A model generated the notes under the pieces. That model worked only from the letters and a program-made list of their open reading frames with translations, was not told where the DNA came from and did not search any database. Shown here piece by piece: positions 1 through 10,135 of a stretch of DNA of 64,000 bases. The translations under genes and the position numbers were made by a program. How positions within the stretch are numbered: the stretch's first letter is position 1; every line of letters begins with the position of its first letter. The DNA comes from Oscarella lobularis (taxonomy: Eukaryota > Porifera > Homoscleromorpha > Homosclerophorida > Oscarellidae). The stretch covers positions 62,001-126,000 of the forward strand of contig NC_089179.1 in NCBI RefSeq assembly GCF_947507565.1, in the 5' to 3' direction.

Positions 1-3000
1 AACAGGGATAATAAGGCCCCAGAGCTCAAAATAAAATAAAAACACATTGCAATAATAATACCTTTCTTGCCCACTGGACAACTCGCGCCAATTGAGGATC
101 AACAATTTCGACTGGAATTGAAGTCAACTCCAATTCACGTACAACTTCCATGGTACAATTCTCTAAATTTTCTTTCAAAGTAATTGCATCTCTGTCAACC
201 ACGCGTCACATATAGGATCAAAAGGAAAAAAATTAAATAAAAAATGTACCTTGATTCCGCTGCTATGACGATGACCTGTGGCCGGCATTCTTTCAGCTTA
301 TCAGTCATTGTACGCATTGCGTCTTCCTGCGTAAAAATTCGCGCATTAAATCACTTCCTCTGAGACAGAAACCTTGCCTTCCATCGAATTTCATTTTGCC
401 GAAAGACCCTTCCTCTCTTCGCGAAGCTGTGCATTTCAAACGATTCAACGAGCCTTCCGTTGCCATCCAACATGGCAAAATGAACCGGCGCCTCTCTGCA
501 AAACAAAAAAAATCAAAAAAAATCCCCAAACCCTCCCTTGTATCCCTTACCGATCGTCTTCAAACGAACAGGCAAGAACCCGAGTGCCCTTCGTCGCCTT
601 CGTCGCCGATCCGTCGTCGCGCTGAGCCTCATCCGTAACGTACGGAGCAACGTTGATCCATTGACGAAGCTTTTGAGCGCATTGCTGCGCGCGCAACAGA
701 AAATGAGCGCGCTCTGACGTCACAATGGATGGAATCTCTTACCAAAGCAATGCAATCTCTCGCTTCTGAATCGAGCTTGTGACGTAGTTCTTTCTCCGCC
801 AAAGGAAAGAGAAATTCTTTATACGCTTTCTCCACCGCATCGCTTCTCAATCGATTCCAATTTTCCACCTCCACTCTAAACTCGTCCTAAATAGGAGAAA
901 AGTCCCCTTTTAGGCAATTTTTTCTGAGAGTTTACGTACCCTGTAGTAGAGCTGCTTCATTTCATTTAGATAGGAAGTGGCGTTTCCATAGCTACAACAA
1001 GCCACTAAAGTGTCTAAAAAAGCGAGTTTGCGCCGCCAAGTCTTACTCGTCAGCTGAAATCATATCAATTGATATTGTGATAAGTCCGTCTCTTTCTCCC
1101 TATCAAGTGACAGAGATGACGCCATCGGAGATTTAAATTGATATCAATAACGGCACCTGATGAAGTCTCGCAAATTCGTCTCCTTGTAAATTTTTCACTG
1201 GTTTGTTCTTCAAATACTTCAAAGGACTCAAATCATGATGTTCATCAATTTCCTAAAAGGGGATTTAATTTTCAATAAAAAAAAGGAGCACTCTCTCTCT
1301 CTCTCTCTCTTGACCTTTTGTCCCTTTTTCGTCGGTTTTACGGCAATTCTCGCTTTCTCAACGAACGCCTGTCGCACAGCCTGCTTCACAACAGGCTCCT
1401 TAGCCAATTGAACGGCCACCATATGAACAGCACCACGCAGAACGCTCTCAACGTTAGGAAATTGCCTTCAAAAGAACATGACCAAATCAAAATCAAAACA
1501 AAAAAACACCTACTGGCAAATGAATTCTTCAGCAATTTGCTCAGGATCATGGGGATATTGTTCCGTTTCGTGTCGCTGATAATTATCCCGCAGATTTTCG
1601 CCGTATTTTTCCGGCGTCAAGCCAAATTTCTCGGCGAGAGCGAGAAGACCTGCTTCGCGACAGAGAAAATAAAAATCGCGTCTCGCAATTCTTTTTAGTC
1701 CGCCGCCGCCGCCGCCTGTGCCGCCGCCGTCTCGCGTTTGATCTAACTGCGATTGCGTCAGATTCAAATCTGTGGGCGCCGTCTCATTTGGATCCTTCTC
1801 GTCGTTTTGCTTGCGACGTTGACGTTGTAACTCGACCAAATCGTGCTTGTAATACAAGCAGAAATGATCGTGCGCGTCTTTGAGTTCTTCGTGAGTTTGA
1901 AGACTGTCGACTCTGTTGTGTTGATGAGAGAAAGAGTTTTCTTAGCGCGCGCGTGTGCGTGCGTTTTTTCTGACCTCTCAATGTCGTTTTCTGTCAATGG
2001 ACGCGATCCTTCCGGCAGAAGATGATCGGGATTCTCTCGTATTTTGTTCCTTTGAAATTCCATCACGGTTTCGAACAATCTTCGTAGGTTTCTCTTTCTC
2101 AGCTGAATCTTGCACCACTGGCGGGAAAATCCAATATAGATACATAGACGCGCGCGTTAGCTTTTTACTACCTTCTCATCCCATTGATAGACTTTCCACA
2201 AATCGTGAGCATTCAAATCCGGCTCCACGTACTCGCGGCGATAATTCGCGATAAAGGGAACCTAAGAAAATCGTCGAATCGGTACCAATAAAACCCCTCA
2301 TTCTTATTACTTACCTCAAAAGATTCATTTCTTATAAAATGAAGTGCCTGTTTGATCTTTGAAACGGCATTAGCACCACTTCCCTCACCCAGAAAAGAAC
2401 TCCCACCAAAATCACCCCCCCTAGCAGCAGTCTAAAAGACTCAATAGAATAAATATATTATATAAGACAAGGTCCCACGAGCCCCGCCCCCTTTCCCACC
2501 TGATCAGATATAGTCATTGCTCTAAAGACTTGCTTATAAATCCAATCCGCTTCCAATTCCAACTCATTCGTCGATTCGTCAACCGGTTGAACAGGATAGC
2601 TTCTTACCTATATATATGTTATGTCACGTGATATCATTTTTTATTAATTTCTCCACTCGATCGATCTGGAATCGTTCCGGGATATCGGCGACTCGAATTT
2701 CTTCGTCTCGATCCGTGTAGTGTTTCTTCTCCAGTTCGCTCGGTTCAAAAATGTCATAAATGCTTTTCTTGTCCACTACGTCACGTGGTTTCCGTTTCCG
2801 GTGTCGCGGCGTGAGTTCGTCGAGATCTTCGTCTCCACTTCCATATAACGGATCCTAAGAAATAACGCACGAGATAAATAAATCAATAAATCAATATCTG
2901 GTTTACATAATCCTCGGCATCATCAAAATCGTCATCGTCAACAAGATCTTGAAACTCGTCCAGATCAACGCCAAATACTTCCTGAGCCTCTTCCAATTGT

Positions 3001-3269
3001 CTAAGACACCCGGCGAGAGTGTAACAAAGTCTCAATTGGGATCATTAATTATACTTTGACGAATATACACGATGACTTTTCTTCTTTCGCCGACTCATCG
3101 ACTCCCCATTGTCATCCACAATAAAGTCATTCACATCTAAAACAAAAAAAAGAAAAAATCTCCTACTGTAGGAACAAAACCCGGAAGTTGCGAGGAGACA
3201 CAACCTTCATCAGACGACGACATAGGAGCGAAAAAATCCGTCGCAACACTCCTCGGTTTCGGCGCCTAA

Positions 3270-3309
<40 letters not shown>

Positions 3310-3833
3310 CAAGGACGCGATTTTGATTTTTCTGTACCGCGACGCCGACGTCATCGCCAACGGCATCGAACAACTGATTCGCTATAATATCGCGATCTCC
3401 TTCCTCTTCTTCGCTCTCCTCCTCATCGAACGCCGCTTTTACTCGACTCAACTTCTTTTTCTAGAAAGACAAATTCAAAAAAACGTCGTTTTAGCTCGAT
3501 TTCGCTCACTCTTTTCAATTTAACGCCGAGATTTTCCTCGAGAAGATCGTAGTCGTCTTCTTCGAGATTATCGTCTAGACGGAGTCGTTTTTCTTCTCTT
3601 TTCTCGTCGGTGCTTTCGTGGGCGATCGATTTACCTGCAACGCGACGTCTCTTTCGCTTTTGCCGTCCGATTTTGTCGTCCGTTTCCGAGCCCCCCGCTT
3701 CTTCGTCGCCGTCGTCCAAAAATGCCTTGTCTTCGGCCGTTTCCTCTTCTTCTACGTCTTCTTCTTCGTCGTCGCTATTCGCGCTGGCGCTGCTCTCCTC
3801 TTCGGCTTCTTTTTCCACAAGGTCGTCCGCCAT
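1..3833 (-). CDS. SUPT6H: Spt6 transcription elongation factor (3' part cut by window edge)
   Basis: Histone chaperone and elongation factor that travels with RNA polymerase II. The start chosen, [13 protein letters not shown] at 3833, opens the very acidic N-terminus typical of Spt6, as does the [16 protein letters not shown] segment that follows. Downstream short exons carry the acidic stretch, then the [24 protein letters not shown] block. Next come the helix-turn-helix/YqgF-side segments [32 protein letters not shown] (1510-1857), [20 protein letters not shown] and PTKKGQKV (about 1300-1420), [20 protein letters not shown] (about 850) and [11 protein letters not shown] (about 640). The last exon in the window (about 66-185) ends in the YqgF-like nuclease-fold region, so the DLD, S1 and SH2 parts lie off the left edge. 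All exons are joined by short GT-AG introns. One intron (about 3268-3308) holds an (AATA)n microsatellite. Family identity is recognised from memory of animal Spt6 proteins. Confidence 0.95.
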
Positions 3834-4086
3834 TTTGTCGTCGAAGAACGCAAGCTTAGCGTGCGTGTCATCACGTGGCCTAAAAATTGAAAGACGTTTC
3901 CTCTTGCGCATAATATCTATGTTTTCACCAATTCAGACAACCGAACAAATAATTAATATTTTTGCTAATTAACGCAATACACATATATAATGGACTTTCA
4001 ATCCCTCAACTGACTAATATGCTAAAACTATCTTAATTAACGCAATACATACATATAATACAAAATACAATACACGTTCTCACTCG
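3834..4086. other. Intergenic gap between SUPT6H start and nuclease-kinase copy A stop
   Basis: No gene is seen. It is AT-rich and holds a local duplication of TTAACGCAATACA(C/T)ATATAATA (about 3970-3990 and 4035-4060). The stretch 4004-4086 recurs almost exactly at about 10040-10140 downstream of copy C, so it belongs to the duplicated unit. Confidence 0.6.
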
Positions 4087-6603
4087 TCACGCCTGTGAAT
4101 CCTCAGCTGCGCGAATCATCCGTCCAAGTCGAGACTTGTGCCCCGCCAAAAAGTATTGATCATGAATCATTTTCATTTCTTTTCCCTTCCGTGAAGGCCA
4201 CGCAATGTGATGATTCAGTTCCAATGGATAGCAGCGCCCCTCCGACTCCTTACACACCCAATCTAGATCAATTATTCTAACAGAACCGTTTTCGGTGACG
4301 ACAATATTGGTATCTCGAAAGTCGCCGTGAACAAACCCTTCACGATTAAAAAACGACAAGGCGTTCTCTAAAGAGGCAACCACTGCTTTGGCCTTTTCTA
4401 TACGAGCAGTTTTGTCGTTCAGAAACGAATGCAACATCGTACCCTCCACTTTTCCCATTACCACCATGGTATAGAGCTCCGTTGAAACATGAGCCAAGAG
4501 AGGTGGTGCAATGTTATTCTTGAAACAGCGACGATGAAATTTCTCCGGGTAGGAAATGCCTTTCAGAAACTTTACAATAACGGGTTGCGGTGTGTCTGCT
4601 GCTTCCGGAAGTACGGCAGTCGCTTCAAACACCTTCTCACTCAGAGGTTTCTTGTAGAAAATAGAAGAAACAGACTGACATTGGGTAACCACTGGAAGAA
4701 CCTTTGCATAGGGAAAACAAATTAGCTCAAAACTATCTTCTATGTCCTCTACTTACCACCGTCTTAGGAACTTCCTTTAACTGGTCAAGGAGTTTCAAAA
4801 TGGCTTTTAGACCAGCACACAGTCCATTGATCACAGTTTTAGCCGCATGATTGAAGTCGTTCCTTTTTTCGTACAGCTTGGAGCGAGCTATATCCCCCCC
4901 ACGTGACCGAATCACGCCATCCATGACCACGACATCGGCTCCAACGGTCATGATAAAGCAAGGATAGGTGTCACAAAATTCTATTCTATTCTCCTCAAGC
5001 GACTTCATGAAGTGATCAAAGTACGACATTCCCTGTGCACGGGCTCCCTCAAGAGCTTGCTTGGGCTCAAGGGCTTTCGTTCCCTTCTTGATAAGCTTCA
5101 AAGACTTGAATTCGCAAATCAGAACAGGCACAGGCACTCCTTCGATGATAACAAAAATAGCTAAATCAGCAGCATACTGACAGCGTTTGGAGTCCGTTTC
5201 ATTTAAAGACGACACTACAACGGGAAACTGCCTCTGAACTGCGAATTCCTTGAATCCAGCGACTTTCAGAAACGCCAAAAGATGTCGAAAGCACTCGGCA
5301 ACATCGCCCTCGGAAAGAGCACCACTCAATCGCAAAATGAGATAATCCAAATCTGGCTGCGGAGGAGCGGCGCTGAACGAAAGAAAACCTTCGAAAAACG
5401 GAGCAGCTGGAACGAATTCTGAAAGGCGGGCTCTAAGGAAATTATCTCGGTTTCCCGTGTTCGCGAATATCGCTGCTGGTTCAAAACAAGCGATCTGTAT
5501 AAATCTTTCATTAGGCAATAATTAGCTGACTCATCTGCCATCTACCGTACCTGCGGCGGTGAACGACGACGAGATGAGCGAAGAGGCCAAGACTCAAGTC
5601 TGCTTTCCTCCTCATCTAACAAATTCTCACGTGAGACGGAAAATGAAAAACTGGTAACTTACCAGAAGAAATTTCAATCAATTCCGATGTGCGCATGCAC
5701 GTCTTTCCCTCATCATCTTCGTAAATCGAAGAGCAAAAGTAAAATCCGTTTGGTTTAGCTTTAACCCCTGCTTTCTCTTTCGGAAAAATACATAGGCCAT
5801 CATCTGAATGATGATGAGGCATGAGAATCCACGTCGTCTTCGAAAAAGGAGACTCAATAACGCATCGCTTAAGAACGCCACGTCGTTCAGCTAAGCAAGA
5901 AAAAGTAAAAGAGAAGGAGAATTTACTCTCTCTGTCTCTGTACCTTCTTCTAATTGAATCGTTGGGAGGCTATCATCCCCCCCAGAGCTAGTAGCCGTCT
6001 TTAATAAACGCCAATTGTAAAAAAAGTATGCACTCTTCCTGCGGGCATCTAATCTAACCTGTGCAATGCTTCTATCCTCCTCCTCCTCAGAAAGAGTCTT
6101 TGGGCGCTTTCTGGAAAAAAAACATATAAGGCTATCAGACCGCCAAAAAAACAACAGACTTTGTTTGCTCCATTTCCTACAAAAGAAGACCTTACACTTC
6201 GCTGACCAAAGAGGTACTACAGTGAATAAATACCTCGTCGTTTTCATCATCATCATCATCATGACGTTTACGCTTTCCCTTCTTCTTCTTTTTCTTCTAA
6301 ATACTCCGCTGTTGAAGATCCTCACCTCAGCAAGACATTGAAACTTACCGGCGGCTTCTGCGCAACGAGGACGTTCTCAACAGCTCGATCAACCCCCTTG
6401 AAACAGTTCAAACTGCTTCTTTTCTTCTTCTTCTTCTTCTTCGCTGTCTTCTCCTGCTGCAGAAACATACGTAGTAGTACATCTCAACACCGACATCTAA
6501 GCCTATTTACTTGAGGAGACAAGTGTGCGGACGTCGGCTCTTCTGCGTCACCCTCGTGCCGCCCTGCTGCTTCTCCTTCTTGAAGAACCCTCAACCGATG
6601 CAT
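4087..6603 (-). CDS. Nuclear PD-(D/E)XK nuclease-kinase fusion, CRN-like, copy A
   Basis: A protein of roughly 690 residues spread over about ten exons. The start used is MHRLRVLQEGEAAGRHEG (6603), because it is the first Met shared in frame by all three copies. A longer in-frame start at 6666 exists here only. Domains in order: a disordered part with lysine runs (KTAKKKKKKKR, KKGKRKRH then an Asp run), probably nuclear localisation signals; an about 80-residue exon (about 5660-5895) of unknown fold; an Arg/Ser linker; exon 4757-5494 with a PD-(D/E)XK-like core (AADLAIFV then CEFKS); and exon 4087-4701 with an atypical kinase: VIVKFLK (beta-3 Lys), HGDFRDTNIVV (catalytic loop), IIDLDW (metal-binding DLD in place of DFG). 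A nuclease core followed by a HGDxR...N kinase is a known layout of Crinkler-like proteins. Substrate and role are unknown. Splice phases between exons agree. Confidence 0.75.
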
Positions 6604-6950
6604 GGAATAACTGAGCTTAACTAAAAAGGGGAACGAGACGAAAGTTCTTTTTAGTCCCACGTCCATCACAATTTCGTACAACTAAGCACGAAGAGCTAGG
6701 CGAGCGAAAAACACAACGGCAGAGAGCATTTCGGGGCTCGATTACGGCAAAACGGTCTCTAGAAACTCAAACAATGCGATCTTACAGAAAAGAGTGGATG
6801 GAGCACGGATATTAGAGGACAGTTGGCCGTTGGGTGCTTCGTGCGCATGCGCTGTGCGAACTGTGCGTGCGCACGTTGGCGACGTATGAAAGGCAATGGT
6901 GGTCACGTGTGCGATTGCGCGTACACGAATAAATGCTCTACAGACTACAG
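6604..6950 (-). promoter_or_regulatory. Upstream region of copy A (conserved in array)
   Basis: No other gene is seen. This stretch is conserved upstream of copy B (9496-9853) and, split by transposons, upstream of copy C. Shared blocks include a GCGCATGCGCTGTGCGAACTG-like segment and GTCACGTGTGCGATTGCGCG (around 6902), rich in CG dinucleotides and containing a CACGTG E-box. Position and conservation suggest the promoter. There is no direct evidence of a transcription start. Confidence 0.4.
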
Positions 6951-9495
6951 TTAATCAAAATACGGTGCCTGTGAATCCTCAGCTGCGCGAATCATCCGTC
7001 CAAGTCGAGACTTGTGCCCCGCCAAAAAGTATTGATCATGAATCATTTTCATCTCTTTTCCCTTCCGTGAAGGCCACGCAATGTGATAATTCAGTTCCAA
7101 TGGATAGCAGCGCCGGTCCGACTCCTTACATGCCCAATCTAGATCAATTATTCTAACAGAACCGTCTTCGGTGACGACAATATTGTTATCTCGAAAGTCG
7201 CCGTGAACAAACCCTTGACGATTAAAAAACGACAAGGCGTTCTCTAAAGAGGCAACCATTGCTTTGGCCTTTTCTATACGAGCAGTTTTGTCGTTGAGAA
7301 ACGAATGCAACATCATGCCCTCCACTTTTCCCATTACCACCATGGTATAGAGCTCCGTTGAAACATGAGCCAAGAGAGGTGGTGCAATGTTATTCTTGAA
7401 ACAGCGACAATGAAATTTCTCCGGGTAGGAAATGCCTTTCAGAAACTTTACAATAACGGGTTGCTGTGTGTCTGCTGCTTCCGGAAGTATGGCAGTCGCT
7501 TCAAACACCTTCTCACTCAGAGGTTTCTTGTAGAAAATAGAAGAAACAGACTGGCATTGGGTAACCACTGGAAGAACCTTTACATAGGGAAAACAAATTA
7601 GCTCAAAACTATCTTATATATGTCCTCTACTTACCTCCATCGTAGGAACTTCCCTAAACTGTGCCACAAGTTTCGAAATGGCTTTTAGACCAGCACACAG
7701 TCCATTGATCACAGTTGTAGCCGCATGATTGAAGTCGTTCCTTTTTTCGTACAGCTTGGAGCGAGCTATATCCCCCCCACGTGACCGAATCACGCCATCC
7801 ATGACCAATACATCGGCTCCAACGGTCATGATAAAGCAAGGATAGGTGTCACAAAATTCTATGCTATTCTCCTCAAGCGACTTCATGAAGTGATCAAAGT
7901 ACGACATTCCCTGTGCACGGGCTCCCTCAAGGGCTTGCTTGGGCTCAAGGGCTTTCGTTCCCTTCTTGATAAGCTTCAAAGACTTGAATTCGCAAATCAG
8001 AACAGGCACAGGAACTCCTTCAATGATAACAAAAATAGCTAAATCAGCAGCATACTGACCGCGTTTGGAGTCCGTTTCGTTTAAAGACGACACTACAACG
8101 GGAAACTGCCTCTGAACTGCGAATTCCTTGAATCCAGCGACTTTCAGAAACGCCAAAAGATGTCGAAAGCACGCGGCAACATCGCCCTCGGAAAGAGCAT
8201 CACGCAATAGCGAACTGACTTTCTTGAAAACTGGCTGCGGAGGAGCGGCGCTGAACGAAAGGAAACCTTCGAAAAACGGAGCAGCTGGAACGAATTCTGA
8301 AAGGCGGGCTCTAAGGAAATCATCTCGGTTTCTCGTGTTCGCGAATATCGCTGCTGGTTCAAAACAAGCGATCTGTATAAATCTTTCATTAGGCAATAAT
8401 TAGCTGACTCATCTGCCATCTACCGTACCTGCAGCGGTGAACGACGACGAGATAAGCGAAGAGGCCAAGACTCAAGTCTGCTTTTCTTCTTATCTAAAGC
8501 GAACCCAACAACAAATTCTCACGTGAGACGGAGGAAAATGAAACTGGCAACGTACCAGAAGGAATTTCAATCAATTCCGATGTGCGCATGCACGACTTTC
8601 CCTCATCATCTTCGTAAATCGAAGAGCAAAAGTAAAATCCGTCTGGTTCAGCTGTAACCGCTGCTTTCTCTTCCTCCAAAATACATAGGTCACCCCCTGA
8701 ACGAGACAAGCACATCCACATCGTCTTATTGAAAGGAGACTCAATAACGCATCGCTTAAGAACGCCACGTCGTTCAGCTAAGCAAGAAAAAGTAAAAGAG
8801 AAGGAGAATTTACTCTCTCTGTCTCTGTACCTTCTTCTAATTGAATCGTTGGGAGGCTATCATCCCCCCCAGAGCTAGTAGCCGTCTTTAATAAACGCCA
8901 ATTGTAAAAAAGTATGCACTCTTCCTGCGGGCATCTAATCTAACCTGTGCAATGCTTCTATCCTCCTCCTCAGAAAGAGTCTTTGGGCGCTTTCTGGAAA
9001 AAAAAACATATAAGGCTATCAGACCGCCAAAAAAAAAACAACAGACTTTGTTTGCTCCATTTCCTACAAAAGAAGACCTTACACTTCGCTGACCAAAGAG
9101 GTACTACAGTGAATAAATACCTCGTCGTTTTCATCATCATCATCATCATCATGACGTTTACGCTTTCCCTTCTTCTTCTTTTTCTTCTAAATACTCCGCT
9201 GTTGAAGATCCTCACCTCAGCAAGACATTGAAACTTACCGGCGGCTTCTGCGCAACGAGGACGTTCTCAACAGCTCGATCAACCCCCTTGAAACAGTTCA
9301 AACTGCTTCTTTTCTTCTTTTTCTTCTTCTTCGCTGTCTTGTCCTGCTGCAGAAACATACGTAGTAGTACATCTCAACACCGACATGTCTAAGCCTATTT
9401 ACTTGAGGAGACAAGTGTGCGGACGTCGGCTCTTCTGCGTCACCCTCGTGCCGCCCTGCTGCTTCTCCTTCTTGAAGAACCCTCAACCGATGCAT
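6951..9495 (-). CDS. Nuclear PD-(D/E)XK nuclease-kinase fusion, CRN-like, copy B
   Basis: Tandem paralogue of copy A with the same exon order. The nuclease exon (7614-8396 region) keeps AADLAIFV and CEFKS. The kinase exon keeps VIVKFLK, HGDFRDNNIVV and IIDLDW. Differences from A are mostly scattered substitutions. A more divergent patch replaces the DLDYLILRL segment of A by FKKVSSLLRDAL in the nuclease N-part. The duplication breakpoint removed the original stop codon: the frame runs four codons further (PYFD) into what was upstream DNA of the neighbouring unit before stopping at 6951. The domain exon corresponding to 5660-5895 of A is also changed: a histidine patch (PHHHSDDG) in A is CLSRSGGD here. 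No frameshift or stop was seen, so it looks intact. Confidence 0.72.
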
Positions 9496-9853
9496 GGAAT
9501 AACTGAGCTTAACTAAAAAGGGGAACGAGACGAAAGTTCTTTTTAGTCCCACGTCCACGAGGTCACAATTTCGTACAACTAAGCACGAAGAGCTAGGCGA
9601 GCGAAAAACACAAAGGCAGAGAGCATTTCGGGGCTCGATTACGGCAAAACGGTCTCTAGAAACTCAAACAATGCGATCTTACAGAAAAGAGTGGATGGAG
9701 CACGGATATTGGAGGACCGTTGGCCGTTGGGTGCTTCGTGCGTGCGCTGTGCGAACTGTGCGTGCGCACGTTGGTGACGCATAAAAGGCAATGGTGGTCA
9801 CGTGTGCGATTGCGCGTACACGAATAAATGCTCTACAGTTAATCAAAATACGA
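9496..9853 (-). promoter_or_regulatory. Upstream region of copy B
   Basis: Counterpart of 6604-6950, with the same CG-rich CACGTG-containing block near 9795. It ends in AATCAAAATACG, the sequence at which the A/B junction (about 6956) and the CLUH side (about 19480) also change, which marks a duplication boundary. Confidence 0.4.
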
Positions 9854-9959
9854 TATACAAGTAAGAGTGATTTTTTGGTACTATCAATGTAACAGAAGTT
9901 TATGGATATTCAAACACGTAGAGACTGCAAGAGAAAAAATAGGAAATAAACGCAAAAAA
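9854..9959 (-). pseudogene. Duplicated fragment of CLUH last exon and last intron
   Basis: This segment matches 19488-19599, i.e. the final short CLUH exon (ending SLRV-stop) and most of the intron before it, with small indels. The match stops abruptly before the next CLUH exon. It shows that the duplicated unit once reached into CLUH, and that this piece was copied between nuclease-kinase copies B and C. Confidence 0.7.
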
Positions 9960-10034
9960 AACAAATTCTCACGTGAGACGGAAAATGAAAAACTGGTAAC
10001 GTACCAGAAGAAATTTCAATCAATTCCGATGTGC
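9960..10034 (-). pseudogene. Scar copy of a nuclease-kinase exon edge
   Basis: About 75 bp nearly identical to 11667-11741 of copy C. It covers the end of the unknown-domain exon (SELIEIS) and its intron, including TCACGTGAGACGGAAAATG. It is isolated from any reading frame and lies directly after the CLUH fragment, so it is a by-product of the rearrangements that made the array. Confidence 0.7.
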
Positions 10035-10135
10035 GCATGCACATCTTTCCCTTATCAACTGACTAATATGCTAAAACTATCTTAATTAACGCAATACATA
10101 CATATAATACAAAATACAATACACGTTCTCACTCG

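Noticed and set aside
3163-3451. Frames with [13 protein letters not shown] repeats
   Set aside because: Translation of an (AATA)n microsatellite inside a SUPT6H intron, not membrane proteins. The same applies near 25150.
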